Positions 1-11,606 of a stretch of 64,000 bases of DNA are shown here, in pieces. The notes beneath the pieces are model-generated. The model was not told the DNA's origin. It ran no database searches and was given only the letters and a program-made list of their open reading frames with translations. Origin of the DNA: Hexactinellida sp. DTS-2022 (lineage: Eukaryota > Porifera > Hexactinellida); contig JAPNXP010000007.1 of assembly GCA_028753945.1 (NCBI GenBank), positions 992,001 to 1,056,000 on the forward strand, given 5' to 3'. The position numbers were made by a program, and so were the translations under genes. The number at the start of each line of letters is the position of its first letter. Position 1 is the first letter of the stretch.

Positions 1-2578
1 TATGCTGACTGACAGGAGAAGCAAACAGATCGATATCTGTCAAATCCTCTATTTTACACCGTAATAGCTCTATGCTAATGCGAGTGGTATGACGGAGTAC
101 AGCGTTGTTAATGAGGTTCGTGTAGGCTAGGACTTTAGGACTCATAGGTTCCTGTAATTCCGGTTCAAATACAACAGCTAACTGGGATAGTGGATAGGTT
201 TGTATTTGCTCCATCAGAGACTCAAACTGCTCTATACTTACATGCTTGGTGTGTACATAGAGAATGTTAATATGCTCGACTAGTTTTAGTGACTGAGTGA
301 AGCAAGTCCACTCGTTAGGGGACACGGGTAGTACTTTCCCATTAAGATACAGCGACACAGATGTGGGAAGTATTAGCTTGATGGCTAGATGGATATAGCG
401 GGAATTCGTTTCAAAAATAATTGAGATTAATTGGAAGTATCTCTTAGTGAAGTCATAACAACCTGTGTATGGCAGTAATGGATTATAACTCTTAGTAAAG
501 TTTTCTAATAGTGAGTAACCGAGGTCAAACCTTAACTGGTGGTACATGGGAATATCTTGAGTTGTGTCAGGAAGCAACTTTCTACACAGAATGGTTAGCA
601 AAGCAGCTGACTTATTAGCTAGGAGACCACAGAGGAAACGCACAACCATTCGAAATACCGAGAAGTGCTCGTTACTGTCGGCTATGTAGCGTGCACTCAT
701 GCACTGCTTTGTCCACGAGGTTGATGTTAGGAAGATGGCTGATGTGAATTCTTGCATTGTTAGATGTGCAAATGCCCACACCTTTGTAACAGTGCCTACT
801 GAGTCTTTCGTGTAGAATTCGTGTGCCAGGCCTAAGCAATGGCATTCTACTTCTGCATTGTCAATTGTCATTGGGACTCTTTCGGTGGAGGTCAGTTCGC
901 GACTGCCCACACCTATCATTGCGATTCGCCCTATGGCGTAGAGGCAATTCAGGACGCTTTCGTTGAACAATTCAATCTTTTTAACTTTTGACTGTTCCTT
1001 TAGGGCCATCCTGTCTAACTGTCTCCTGATCAGGTAGCAGGTTAGTTCTCTGTAGAGGTGTGTCAAGGTTTGTATCTTTACGGTGTCATCTTTCAGTAGG
1101 GCCGCGAACAGGGAGGCATTCACTGGAATTAGAGACAGCTGGTTCATCTCATCGTATCGGTGCAGGAGACGCTTGCATTCTTTCAACTTATCCAGCTTTG
1201 TAATTTGCTTTTGGAAATACTTGTCTCTGTTTTCAGGTGAAAACCCCAGGACTTGGTAGAATCGGTCTACTTTGATTCCTTGACGCGAACTAATGTCTGT
1301 CCAGGCCCCTGGTCTCGTGGTGGCTATGATGGTGGACTGACGCAGTGCTTCTCTTGATAGCAGCGAGTATAGCAGAGACTTGTCAAACGGTATCTTCTTG
1401 GTGAACTCATCGAGTCCATCTATGATGAGCAACAGACCCTCCCCATCCGATTTGGCGATGTGCTTGGCAAGCTCTTTGGTCCAATCAGATGTCGCTGGCA
1501 ATCCCAAGCACAGCCATTCTTGGACAAATTCAGACGTGACTGATTTGCCTTCTTCTACGCGGCTGGTTTCCATAGAATGCCAATTGGTGTTGCGACAAGG
1601 GATAGCAATGGAATAGGAAATTTGTTTCAGTTCAGCCTCTGCGAATCTTAACGCTATCCTCTTGGAAAGGAAGGTTTTCCCACATCCGGGGTTGCCAATT
1701 AAGCACCAAATCTCCGGTTTTTCTGCAGTATATGTTTTCAGTTCATTTTCAAAGTCCACCGGTTTTATTTCGATTTCCTTGTTAGCGATCTTCCTGAGAT
1801 AGGCAATCTCATTAAACGTTGTTTCATCTTCAAGTCTCACGGGACGAGGTTCCTCTTTAAGAATGGTCAGTTCTACGTACACACTCGTTAAGCTCACTTT
1901 ATCATCTTCTCCCAACATTTGAGTTACCATTGTGTACTCTAGGTTAAGGAACTGTCTCAGTTTATGTTCCCACTGTTTAATTTCTACACTTTGCTGTTTT
2001 AGTGCCCTTTTCATTTTCCCGATAAACTCATCTTCTGACATTCCAATGAACAGTAATTTATATTCTCTGATTTTGATAGCTACATTCGAACACTTTATTT
2101 TTGTAAGCACTTTTTCGAAATCATTCAGTTCTTTATTGATTAATTGACTGTCTAGGCAATCCCTCAATATGATTTCAAAATCGAATTTTCTTTGCAAACT
2201 ACCTTTGATGCCCATGGATATGCTTTGCCACTTTTTTTGCGATATTTCGTTTCTCAACAGTTGCAACAAGGTTTTCATTGATAAGGCTTCTTCGAATATA
2301 TCGGATCCCTGTGAAGGCTTTGACACACATAGTCTTGGAACTTTAATTGCAATTTCTAATAAGTCGGGACGATTCAAACTGGTCAATGACTGGTAAAATG
2401 AGTTGGGGTTGAAACTTTCCCAATTCAAAATGGCAAAAAGGAATGTTGTTCCATCACAGTCTTCATCGCATATTCCCGCGGGTACATTCAGTAGTAATCT
2501 TAACTTGGAAACGTCCTCAGTCGTTAGTTCACTCGATAACTCGTCGATGTATCCAATTTCAGAGATTGTTTGATCCAT
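1..2578 (-). CDS. NACHT-domain NLR-like protein, 5' part (runs off left edge)
   Basis: An open frame starts at an ATG at 2578 and has no stop before the window edge (859 codons visible). Residues about 15-80 have the alternating-hydrophobic pattern of a death-fold domain and end in an NRPDLLEIA-like segment that recalls DED domains; this part is tentative. Residues about 293-302 read IGNPGCGKT (Walker A) and about 382-391 read LLLIIDGLDE (Walker B with the GxDE typical of NACHT). An ATTRPGAW sensor-like segment follows. Further on, WAFAHLTMQEF matches the conserved end of the NACHT-associated winged helix. This is the STAND ATPase layout of cytosolic innate-immune receptors, in which nucleotide exchange drives oligomerisation. 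The C-terminal sensor (LRR or other) lies outside the window. No intron is seen in the visible part. Confidence 0.88.
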   Translation of the reverse strand, partial: MDQTISEIGYIDELSSELTTEDVSKLRLLLNVPAGICDEDCDGTTFLFAILNWESFNPNSFYQSLTSLNRPDLLEIAIKVPRLCVSKPSQGSDIFEEALSMKTLLQLLRNEISQKKWQSISMGIKGSLQRKFDFEIILRDCLDSQLINKELNDFEKVLTKIKCSNVAIKIREYKLLFIGMSEDEFIGKMKRALKQQSVEIKQWEHKLRQFLNLEYTMVTQMLGEDDKVSLTSVYVELTILKEEPRPVRLEDETTFNEIAYLRKIANKEIEIKPVDFENELKTYTAEKPEIWCLIGNPGCGKTFLSKRIALRFAEAELKQISYSIAIPCRNTNWHSMETSRVEEGKSVTSEFVQEWLCLGLPATSDWTKELAKHIAKSDGEGLLLIIDGLDEFTKKIPFDKSLLYSLLSREALRQSTIIATTRPGAWTDISSRQGIKVDRFYQVLGFSPENRDKYFQKQITKLDKLKECKRLLHRYDEMNQLSLIPVNASLFAALLKDDTVKIQTLTHLYRELTCYLIRRQLDRMALKEQSKVKKIELFNESVLNCLYAIGRIAMIGVGSRELTSTERVPMTIDNAEVECHCLGLAHEFYTKDSVGTVTKVWAFAHLTMQEFTSAIFLTSTSWTKQCMSARYIADSNEHFSVFRMVVRFLCGLLANKSAALLTILCRKLLPDTTQDIPMYHQLRFDLGYSLLENFTKSYNPLLPYTGCYDFTKRYFQLISIIFETNSRYIHLAIKLILPTSVSLYLNGKVLPVSPNEWTCFTQSLKLVEHINILYVHTKHVSIEQFESLMEQIQTYPLSQLAVVFEPELQEPMSPKVLAYTNLINNAVLRHTTRISIELLRCKIEDLTDIDLFASPVSQH

Positions 2579-2640
2579 TCCGTTAGATCCTAAGGAGAAA
2601 TGTAATATTAATACATTATTAATTTATTATAATGTTCAGC

Positions 2641-3784
2641 CATAGCATTCTATACTCTAAGGCAGGGGTTCTTAACCTTTTTAATTTCATTTTCCCTTTT
2701 GGCCTGTTCACTCTACCCGATTTCCCCCATCATTTGTATAAGGAAAAAAGTAGCCTCAAACATACAATTTATTAGCTTTCTGCTGGTTGAAAATTTAGCA
2801 AACAATAGTGCACAACATCAATATGATTGGTGATCAGTACTTTTGTTATGACCTATGTAGATAAAATATATGGTTTGTATTATTTTATTTAAGTTTTAAT
2901 ATTATTATTAATTTTGTCGAAATTGATTTCCCCCTTATATTCCCGAAATTTCCCCCCGGTTAAGAACCACTGCTCTAAGGCAATGCCGCGGTTGAATGGA
3001 CTTGGACCATGGATGAACTAGTATAGTCAACTAAATGTTATGGGCAATATGCCAAATTGGCCATTTTGCATAATGCCCAGGCAATATGCAAAATGCTGGT
3101 TTTGTAGCAATTTGCATAATGCCATGATTCCAACCAGACAATTTGCAAAAATGTCCAGCAATTTGCATAATGTCCAGCAATATGCATAATGTCCAGCAAT
3201 TTGCATAATGTCCAGACAATTTGCAAAATGTCCAGCAATATGCAAAGTAACTTTCACATAGTGATAGATTTTTTGAGAATTGTTTAATGTTGTTTGTATG
3301 AACTTAATTGAAAACAATTAAATGTCTACTAAGAGGGGACCCATCTGAAATTGTTGTATTTTACTATCCGGCTAAATTGAATTTATATTAATAATACAGA
3401 ATGTAACAAGTATGAACTGCATATTGCCAATTTGATGTGACAGTATTATGCAAATTGTCTGGACATTATGCATATTGCTGGACATTATGCAAATTGTCTG
3501 GTTGGTATGATGGCATTATGCAAATTGCTGGACATTATGCAAATTGTCTGGTTGGTATGATGGCATTATGCAAATTGCTGGACACTATGCAAATTGTCTG
3601 GTTGATATGATGGCAATATGCAAATTGCTACAAAAACCAGCATTTTGCACTTTGCCTGGGCATTATGCAAAATGGCCAATTTGGCATATTGCCCATAACA
3701 TTTAGTTGACTATACTAGTTCATCCATGGTCCAAGTCCATTCAACCGCGGCATTGCCTTAGGCTTAGAGTATAGAATGCTATGG
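2641..3784. mobile_element. Long foldback element with internal tandem repeats
   Basis: Inverted arms at 2641-2662 plus 2973-3118 and at about 3635-3784 share CATAGCATTCTATACTCTAA and a following stretch that includes GGACTTGGACCATGGATGAA. Inside, about 3120-3245 and 3440-3610 are tandem arrays of a ~19-bp motif around CCAGCAATTTGCATAATG, in opposite orientation in the two halves, so the whole element could fold into one hairpin. The left arm is interrupted by a hAT MITE. No coding capacity. The exact outer target duplication could not be decided. Confidence 0.8.
2663..2972. mobile_element. hAT-type MITE, 310 bp, nested in foldback
   Basis: The termini are CAGGGGTTCTTAACC and its complement GGTTAAGAACCACTG, with one mismatch. 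They are flanked by a perfect 8-bp target duplication CTCTAAGG at 2655-2662 and 2973-2980. TIRs starting CAGGGGTT with 8-bp duplications are typical of hAT elements. Non-coding. Removing it restores most of the left arm of the surrounding foldback, so it is the younger insertion. Confidence 0.92.
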
Positions 3785-3990
3785 TTTAGCCTACAGCAAC
3801 ACAACATTAAATAAAATTCTATCAGCGAAATAAAATTGGCAAATTGGACAGACGAAATTAAATTTTGTTCAGTTTTCTATATCGTACTTTAAATTAGTGG
3901 TGCTCCCGCAAATTTATATAGAATCGGACCTGGCCGACCCTGGCCTTGAGTGCTGATTTTGTGATTTATAGAACTTAGAGTATAGACAAA

Positions 3991-4013
3991 TCTATATTAT
4001 TAAAACTCGATTG

Positions 4014-4068
<55 letters not shown>
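3991..4068 (+). repeat. Helitron-like terminus followed by (TG)n microsatellite
   Basis: The sequence TCTATATTATTAAAACTCG, then ATTG, leads directly into about 50 bp of pure TG repeat. The same terminus occurs in reverse at about 57815-57846, followed there by a degenerate GTTT run. A TC start with an AT-rich lead resembles 5' ends of Helitrons, but no 3' hairpin/CTRR end was tied to it, so the class is tentative. Confidence 0.5.
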
Positions 4069-4070
<2 letters not shown>

Positions 4071-4124
4071 ACAAGAACAAGAAATAGACCCGCAATTAAC
4101 ATTGAGATAGAAAACTAACTTTCA

Positions 4125-4820
4125 AATGTTATAATAGGTAAACAAGTACGTATGCTGATCACGAATTTCGCAATTTAAAATTTATAATATGAATATTTAT
4201 TGTTGTTTACAAAAATTTGTAAACAAATTAATGAAAATTCAAAATGAACCTATGGGTATTATAGGGAAACAAGTATGTTGAACACGAATTTTGCGTTTAT
4301 AAATTCCTAATATGAATATTTGTTGTTGTTGTTTACACAAAATAGATAAACAAATTATTGAAAATTCAAAATCAACCTAGAAGTTAGCTTTCAACCCAAG
4401 AAAATTCGAAGCAATTCGGTAATTTACGTACTCTTTAAATATAACAAGCCTTTTGGTCTCGGTCGCTTTGCGACTGATCGGTGCTATGCACCTCAAGTTA
4501 ACAACCGCTCTGCGGCCTTACTCCTCACCCTTTCTGTCATGGTAAATGGTAGAAAGGATGTTATATACATCCCTTTATAAGATTTGCATAGTTTTACCCG
4601 GTTTTTATATTCTAAATTTACATATGCGAAATTCTTTTTCAGTATACTTGTTTACCTATAATACCCGTTGAAAACAAACTTCTAGGTTGATTTGAATACT
4701 CATTAATTTGTATACATTTTTGTTAACAACAACAATAAATATTCATATCCGAAATTTTTGAATGCTAAATTCGTTTCAGCATACTTGTTTACCTATAATA
4801 CGAGCCATTTTTTTCCTGAA
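4125..4820. repeat. Inverted copies of a dispersed repeat (GTAAACAAGTATGCTG family)
   Basis: Forward copies of a ~130-bp segment beginning TATAATAGGTAAACAAGTA and containing CACGAATTT and TTGTTGTTTAC lie at about 4128-4400. Reverse copies lie at about 4640-4800. Between them (4440-4535) is a GC-richer hairpin-prone stretch including GGTCTCGGTCGCTTTGCGAC. Related copies occur at 24510-24660, 48400-48700 and 57710-57846, and the core motif also occurs inside the 1.4-kb array units. Probably non-autonomous Helitron-type material. Confidence 0.55.
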
Positions 4821-4829
4821 TATTTTTAA

Positions 4830-6870
4830 GACGCCAAAGAATAGCATTTTGGGAATTATTTAATGGTTCCCAGCGACCTTATGCATATCATAGTTGCCAA
4901 AAACAAAGTATTTACAACTCCAGTTATCAACTAATGCATATTAATTTTATCATACAAGTGTCATTTCTATAGATCCGGAACATATTCGAAGCAATACGGT
5001 AAATCCCGTAAATGTTATTTCCTGGTCGGTTAACAGGCATGAACTTTTGGTATTAAGTTGGAATTATCAAAAATTGTAAAAAGAATTTTTGATTATGTCA
5101 TCAGTCAGCACCGGAGTTGACCATGGGTCGATGGTCACGGCTCTGTGACCTCTGACCCATGACCGATATGGAATTTCGATGTTAAGTATACCAAAATTAA
5201 TTGATTGACTAGCATCATACATATATGTATTGCATATTGGTGTTACAGAATGTTTAGAACATGTTTCCCAACATGGGGTCTATGGACCCAGGTTGGGAAC
5301 CACTGAATTAAACAAACGCCTACAAAATTAACTAGATCAATTACGTACTTTATTATTTGTATTTCAATTTTAAATTAATGTTACAAGAAATTGGCTAAAA
5401 GGTCTTTGTGTTAGGGATTGTATATTTATGTTCAAAACTATAATTTAAAATTGGGAAAAAATTGTAATTGATATTCTAGAATCTAGATAGTAGAATAACT
5501 TACTATATTAATTGTGGTATTTGTGGCTAATTAGTGGAGACGCTATAGACACAGTTGTACTGTTATACAATTGTTATTAATGAACTGGTTAACAACTCAG
5601 TTGTGCATGACGATAATAGAGTAAGATTGTTGGAAGTTAAAACGCTGAAGAATCAAATTTGTTGCTAAAAGGAATTATTAGTAATTTAACTTTCAACTAA
5701 CGATTATCAGAGTTTGCTAGGCAATGATTTCATTCTTAAAATTTGGATATTTTCTCAATTTGTAAAATGGAATTGCTTGCGTTTAAATCATATAACCATG
5801 TGGACTAGGAACACCATTTTCAGATGATAGCTCGTACATGATTACATTAATTAATTATTATATGCTACTTTCTTATACTTATACTTGTCATTGTTAGAAT
5901 AATATTTTTAGTTGTGCTTCTTCTAGTAAAAAACTTTATAGTAGGGTCCTACTATAGTTTTATACTATAATTTAAATGTTATTTTATGTAGTTTGTGTGA
6001 TAAAAATCAATTTAAAATAATTGTACAGTCCTTTCACTACCTACCCAGTTTGCAACAAATTATCCTAATTAAGCTCTACAGCTGTACCCTTATAAGTTAT
6101 AACAAACAAACAATTGCTGTCTCACTACCAACATCACCCCTGACTTTAGGAAACAGTCTGTTCCATACATACGAATAATATTCTATTTATTATACACATA
6201 TAGTAATATATTGAGTAGCTTGTTGGTATAATTAATTAACTCACTTCAAATTCTGGCGTAAAGACTCCTTGAAATGAAGATAACTCTCAGATTGATAAAT
6301 AATAATTGTTAGATTCATGAAATTATGCCTATAGCTAAATCAATTATATTTATATAAGATTGAGTCTATTTGATATCCATAATATCCATGAAGTGTCCCT
6401 AAAGCTAATTCCTCCGTAACCCTAGCTACCATGAATAGATTTATCTGACTTATAGTTATTTACTATAGAACAATGGATTTTGTACAATGGTTTTTGCGTA
6501 TTTTGCGCGTATATTGTTTGATTTACTTTGAAGATATAAGTCCCAATAAAACTAGTCAATAAATTTAGTAATATATCATCCAAATGCCCATTTTCCCTAT
6601 CTCTGAATCTAAAGTTTATTCAGGATTTTCTTGGTTGGCACTATATAATATGGTAAATTTACTGACCCTAAAGGTGTAAGCCATAAAGCACGATCGGTAT
6701 AATTCAATGATCGGCATTATTTGAAGGAGGTACAATTTGTACGGAACCCAAACAGGGGTTTATTTAGGAATTTCTGGGCCCGAAAATCTGGCAAAATGCG
6801 TTCCAAAAATTGAGGAGCCCTTAATGGTATGGTGAATTGTCTGGAGAGATTCTAAAGTGGCATATCTCAG
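4830..6870. other. Intergenic stretch without recognisable genes
   Basis: AT-rich sequence with scattered short repeats. 5100-5170 contains a small inverted motif around GACCCATGACC. 6660-6790 is a rearranged fragment of the hAT family that is complete at 48951-49270. No ORF here has a plausible domain or splice structure. Confidence 0.6.
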
Positions 6871-6872
6871 TA

Positions 6873-7201
6873 CAGTACACCCTCGCTAATCCGAACAGAG
6901 GTGTTCCGATTCAAAAATCTTCTGTTCCGATTAGTGAATTCGTTCGGATTAGTGAAGTAATGCATTTTCTATGGGAATCTATAAATGAGAATCTCGATAA
7001 TCCGAACCAAACTTGTACAAACATTGTTATTCCGCACTAAACATCTAGTTTACTCCTTAAAATACTTACCTGAGACTTATCTTTATACTTCCATTGTAAT
7101 TTACGATTTTTCTCACATTTATTAGAACCATATTTTGGTTTCTCCTGTTCGGATTAGCGAGGGTTCGGATTATCGGGGTTCGGATTAGCGAAGGTGTACT
7201 G
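6873..7201. mobile_element. Tigger/pogo-type MITE, 329 bp
   Basis: TIRs read CAGTACACCCTCGCTAATCC and, at the other end, its near-complement ending AGCGAAGGTGTACTG. The element is flanked by TA on both sides. The pattern CAGT..CCTCG..TNCGAA with TA duplication is that of Tigger/pogo (Tc1-mariner superfamily) elements. Non-coding. Confidence 0.85.
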
Positions 7202-7254
7202 TACAGCTATACTCATATAATCATATATGTCACAACATCAAAATTTGGAATCTT

Positions 7255-8340
7255 CTCCTATACCGTAACATTTATTTGTGATTTAGGCGTATTAGAATTG
7301 GATCAGACCAGGATTAGGAGCGTATTTATAAATGTCTGTATAATACACTGTTCAAGCCGTGTTGGCACTTAATTTGGTGCCAGGTCTCTGACAATATTTT
7401 TTGGCCATAGAAATTCCTGGATAAATCCCTGTTTGGGTACCGTACATATTTATCCCCTCCTTCAAATAATGCCGCATCATTGAATTATATCGATTATGTA
7501 TTATGGCTGACACCTTTAAGGTGCCATAAAATTTCACTTCTATAAAAAAAAGTGCCGCCCAAGAAAAATCCCTGCACAACATATATACCTAACTTACCCA
7601 GTGACTTGTTTGTTGTTTATACGTATTTGATTGTTACAATGTTTGTGTTTATATTTACTCTTGTGTTTTTTCAATGATACAACAAGGTTATATGATAGTT
7701 TATTCCTTCGAAACTTTTCATAGGGTCTTCCTTAATTAATTAAGTTAAAACTCTATGGAATTGAATTGAGTGGAATTTGTACGACACTAACTTATTGGAT
7801 TTTATACAATAAGCTAATTTACAGTGCAACCTCGATTATCCGAAATAGATGTGACAGTCAAACAAGTTCGGATAAATTGATAAATAATGAATATATGGAA
7901 CATTGGGACCAGCCAGGATTTAATCCAGACGTGTATTTTTGAAAGGAAACTTTTCTAGGCGCGGGAATTGAGAGATATTCCCATAGACGTAACACTAATT
8001 ATCGATTTTAGGCGCGTGTCTCATAACTCAGCACTTTTCCGGTTTCTATGGAATTGGCTGATGCAAAACAATATATAGCAAACCACCCCGACCCTTACCC
8101 GGTCATCTTGATATGCCCCATCATCTGTAATTATATTTATACAGCCATTTGTAAATACGCTCCTAATCCTGTTCTGATCTAATTTCATACGCCTAAATCA
8201 CAAATTAATGTTAGGAGAGGATTCCAAATTTTCCAAAAATCATGCTCCCAAAGGAGCGTCTCGCGCTCCTGGATAATTCCTTGCCCATCATAGCAAACAG
8301 TAACATCTAATAATTCTTTATTATAGCGAGCCATTTCATA
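7255..8340. repeat. Overlapping degraded transposon fragments
   Basis: 7340-7590 is a truncated copy of the hAT family that is complete at 48951-49270 (shared GGCACTTAATTTGGTGCC-like and TGCCGCATCATTGAATTAT segments). 7822-7910 is the left half of the Tigger-type family that is complete at 55686-55827. 8140-8330 matches 56645-56820 (shared GAGCGTCTCGCGCTCCTGG). No gene is visible. Confidence 0.65.
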
Positions 8341-8833
8341 GAAACCTTGGCTAAATGTTTTGGGGCTGAATAAAAGCTCGTTTAGATAGGGTGGGAGTCA
8401 CTGGGAGATAAACCTATTATTGAATTAATATATTTATAACCCGGTTTTTCCAATACCCATGAGTTTACCACCTATAATTTGCAACATATTGTGCCCAAAC
8501 ATCATTTTCCATCAGAAACCAAGTTTATTTTCCCCTAAGGTAAAGTATGAAATCCCGAACAAAATACTACAAGTGTCTCGCAAATGATAAAAGTGTTTAT
8601 CAATAGCACTAGAAATTACTATTGATTCAGTCAGTTGGTGAACCTTACATTCCCTGGCCACCACCTGACTTTTTTTGGTGGCTATAGTATAGAATAAACA
8701 ACGGCCGGTTTAACAAACCACTGATGTTTGACAAACTTCTGATGCCGTAAAACAACACTAATATTATTAACAAATAATGCAACGAAAAATATAATCTACA
8801 CAAAGTCAAATAATCCACAATTATGGTGAATTA

Positions 8834-9565
8834 GTTAATGCCTATATAGCTGGGTTGCCAATCCAATCCAATCGAGAAGATTTTCGATTGCCGATTGCTG
8901 CATTTTTCATCGATTGGATTATCGGTTGGATTGCTGCATTTTTCATCGATTGGATTGTCGATTGGATTGTCGATTGGATTGGTTCGATTTGTATCGATTG
9001 GATTGCAATCGATGAATTTTCATCGATTTTTTTCGATTGTTTGTATTCTTAATTTATAAATAATGCCAAAATTTAAAATGCTCAATTGCTCGTCAATTAA
9101 ACCCAATAATATATGTTTTAAGTTTGAAAATATGATGAAACATAACTTTTTTTGATATAATACTGAGGGGTAAACGATCGAAAAAAATCGGAGAAACAAT
9201 CCAAAAAAATCGATGATATTTTGGATTGTCGATTGCGATTGGATTGTCATCCGAATAATCGATTGTCCAAATTTGGATTGCCGATTGTCCAAATTTGGCT
9301 CGATTGGATTGGATTGTCGATTGGATTGGCAACCCTGCTATATAGTTAGTACTAACTAGTAGCACGGGGGCGAAAGAGAGCTTTAAGCATTACGTGATTG
9401 ATTAAAAATATTTCTTGAATGACTAATCAGAATTTTCTATAATATCTCGAATTCTCAAAAATTCTGATTAGTCATTCAAGAAATATTTTTAATCAATCAC
9501 GTAATTGCTTAAAGCTCTCTGTCGCCCCCGTGCTACTAGTTAGTACTAACTATATAGGCATTAAC
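8834..9565. mobile_element. Foldback element split by a hAT insertion
   Basis: The outer arms begin GTTAATGCCTATATAG at 8834 and end with the complement at 9565. Between 9338 and 9565 the sequence is a near-perfect inverted repeat with arms of about 90 bp (TTAGTACTAACTAGTAGCAC and TCTTGAATGACTAATCAGAA are mirrored). The left arm is interrupted after CTATATAG by the hAT element at 8850-9337. Confidence 0.82.
8850..9337. mobile_element. hAT-type MITE, 488 bp (CAGGGTTGCC family)
   Basis: The right terminus is GGCAACCCTG; the left is CTGGGTTGCC, a one-base variant. The 8-bp target duplication CTATATAG is at 8842-8849 and 9338-9345. The interior is rich in repeated GATTGGATT/ATCGATTGG motifs and is homologous throughout to 60911-61359, which has its own different 8-bp duplication, confirming both boundaries. 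Confidence 0.93.
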
Positions 9566-9776
9566 ATCGCATTGATAACTACCCAAATTTCTCAAGTAAC
9601 TTTGTTTATAGAAAAATTTCAATTAATGTTAAATTAAATGATTTGTCATTTAGTTCCATATTCACATACCTGACTGTAACTCGGAATGTATATGAGCTAG
9701 AGAGTCAAACTTTGTTTTGAATGATAGCGAATAAAGAGAGTAAATAGATTACAAGCTAAGGAAGATATTAAGTTTT

Positions 9777-9900
9777 TACTGTGCCGACTATACTATAGTA
9801 TAGTGGCCCAGTATTGGTCTTAGTGCTTTGGTTTTTTTACTGTGCCGACTATACTATAGTATAGTGGCCCAGTTCTAATCTTACTGCCTTGGATTTTGTT
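9777..9900. repeat. Palindromic VNTR, 2 copies
   Basis: Two copies of a ~62-bp unit made of a T-run, ACTGTGCCGAC, the perfect 18-bp palindrome ACTATACTATAGTATAGT, GGCCCAGT and a variable GGTCTTAGTGCCTTGG-like tail. They lie directly before a CTCCGTGTCG segment, as in the two other clusters. Confidence 0.85.
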
Positions 9901-9902
9901 TT

Positions 9903-11135
9903 CTCCGTGTCGCTTCCCCAGGCTAAACCATAAGTGCTAGAGCTCTGAGATTTTCAGGATAGGTGTCTGGTTGTTGATTAATGTGCACTTCGTGGCCTGA
10001 TTTTTCAATTTCGACTTGGGAAAATTTTCAACGGGACTTTTAGCTTTTTTTGTCCCACAAGAAAATAAATGCAATAACAAAAAAAATTTGAATCATTAGT
10101 ATCAGAAAAGTATTTTGCAACTGATAGCTCTTCACGATTTTTTTAATCCGTCCTCATTTTCCTGAGAATTAGGCTCAAAGTTGCCACAATTCACCCTTAA
10201 CTTTCTAAAATCGTAAATTCATTAATATTCATTATACAATTATTTCGTGATTTCGATGAAGATCTACTATTTATGAATATTCAATTAGATTCAGTGTTAT
10301 TTCGATTCAAGTTATTGTTGATATTATAATCACAATAAAGAATTCTAGTATATATGAATAATTAATTTACATTCAATAGCTATTACTATACAAATCAATT
10401 TCTGATATCATAGTTACAATAAAGTATTATATTGTAAATGAATACGTAATTCAATTTGATTCAATAGCTGCTACTATATAAATCGATTTCTAATACTTAG
10501 TTGTATTAAAGTTTTCTCCTATATGAAAATTCAATTTCACTCAACAGTTATTCAATTTCAGAACGAATTCTGATATTCAAACAATGGATTAATGAGATGG
10601 AATATCTATTTGTATAAATATTTGTCTATGAGTGTGCTTGGTGCCCGAAATGTATTAGAGTGTAAGGGGGGTTTATAAGTTATAACGCATAAATAATGGA
10701 AATATAAACTTAATCCCATATGTCATTCTAAGTAAACAAGTATGCTGATTTCTATTTCAAAACGATAACATATATAAACAATGGATAATTGAGATGGAAT
10801 TTCTAGTTTATGACTATTCGTTTGTGTGCTTGTTTGGTGCCCGAATTGTATGAGAGTGATAGGGGGGAGTCTAAAACGCATTTATAATGGAAACTCAAGA
10901 TGGTTCAAGATAGAAAGAAGCATGAAATTTATCAAACGTTCCTTTGTCCCGTAACAAATTGATAAATGAGTCTAAACACCATGTGATGTTCATGTCATTG
11001 CGAAAAAAATCAAAAATTGCAGCCTGTGTCGACAGCATGTTCCATTTGAGGCACTACCAATAGACCAAGACCAAAATATAGTGCCACCAAAGGAACATGC
11101 GTCGGCACAGGCTGCAATTTTGGATTTTAAGATAA
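9903..11135. repeat. Diverged copy of the long array unit
   Basis: Starts CTCCGTGTCGC and follows the same order as the long units at 16.2-24.5 kb, down to the foldback segment at about 11005-11132 (GCATGTTCCATTTGAGGCAC mirrored by GTGCCACCAAAGGAACATGC). It is diverged and rearranged compared with the main array, so it is probably an older copy. Confidence 0.75.
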
Positions 11136-11290
11136 ATTCCATCTTCATAGATACGATTTAGTTGATCACAAGATATTATAATTCTAATCTTACTGTAGAT
11201 ACAGCAATTTATTCCTTAATTTAATACTCAAATAAAAATACAATAATTTATACCTAACTTTTATAAATAATTAGACCAATCAAATTAGAT

Positions 11291-11412
11291 ACGAATTGTC
11301 GTGGTACCAATTGTCGTGGTACGAATTGTCGTGGTACGAATTGTCGCTGGTATGAATTGTCTGGTACGAATTGTCGTGGTATGAATTGTCGTGGTACGAA
11401 TTGTCGGTATCC
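11291..11412. repeat. 15-bp minisatellite
   Basis: About eight imperfect copies of GTACGAATTGTCGTG in direct tandem; some copies have TATG in place of TACG or a one-base indel. It lies about 200 bp beyond the 3' end of the neighbouring NHL gene. No coding frame is maintained. Confidence 0.85.
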
Positions 11413-11606
11413 GATTAATAATTAATATTAAAATTCTTATAAATCAAATACCAAAGAGGTGAGATTAAATGGCTTTAGATTCCTTAAGTAAGCATACCTT
11501 AATGGTTAAATGGTTTTTATGGATGAGCAAACATGAGTTACAGATTTTATTAATTAGCAACTATTGACTAGAAGCAAATAAACACATTGAATAGCAGCAA
11601 TTAAGC

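Noticed and set aside
3120-3245. Regular short repeats at 3.1-3.6 kb considered as a CRISPR-like array.
   Set aside because: The repeats are contiguous with no unique spacers and belong to a eukaryotic foldback element.
5100-5160. A possible second hammerhead on the reverse strand at a TCATCAG motif.
   Set aside because: No GAAA box or pairing stems at the required distance.
8855-9052. Frames rich in IDWI repeats in the two CAGGGTTGCC hAT elements.
   Set aside because: They are translations of the ATCGATTGG tandem motif inside non-coding MITEs.
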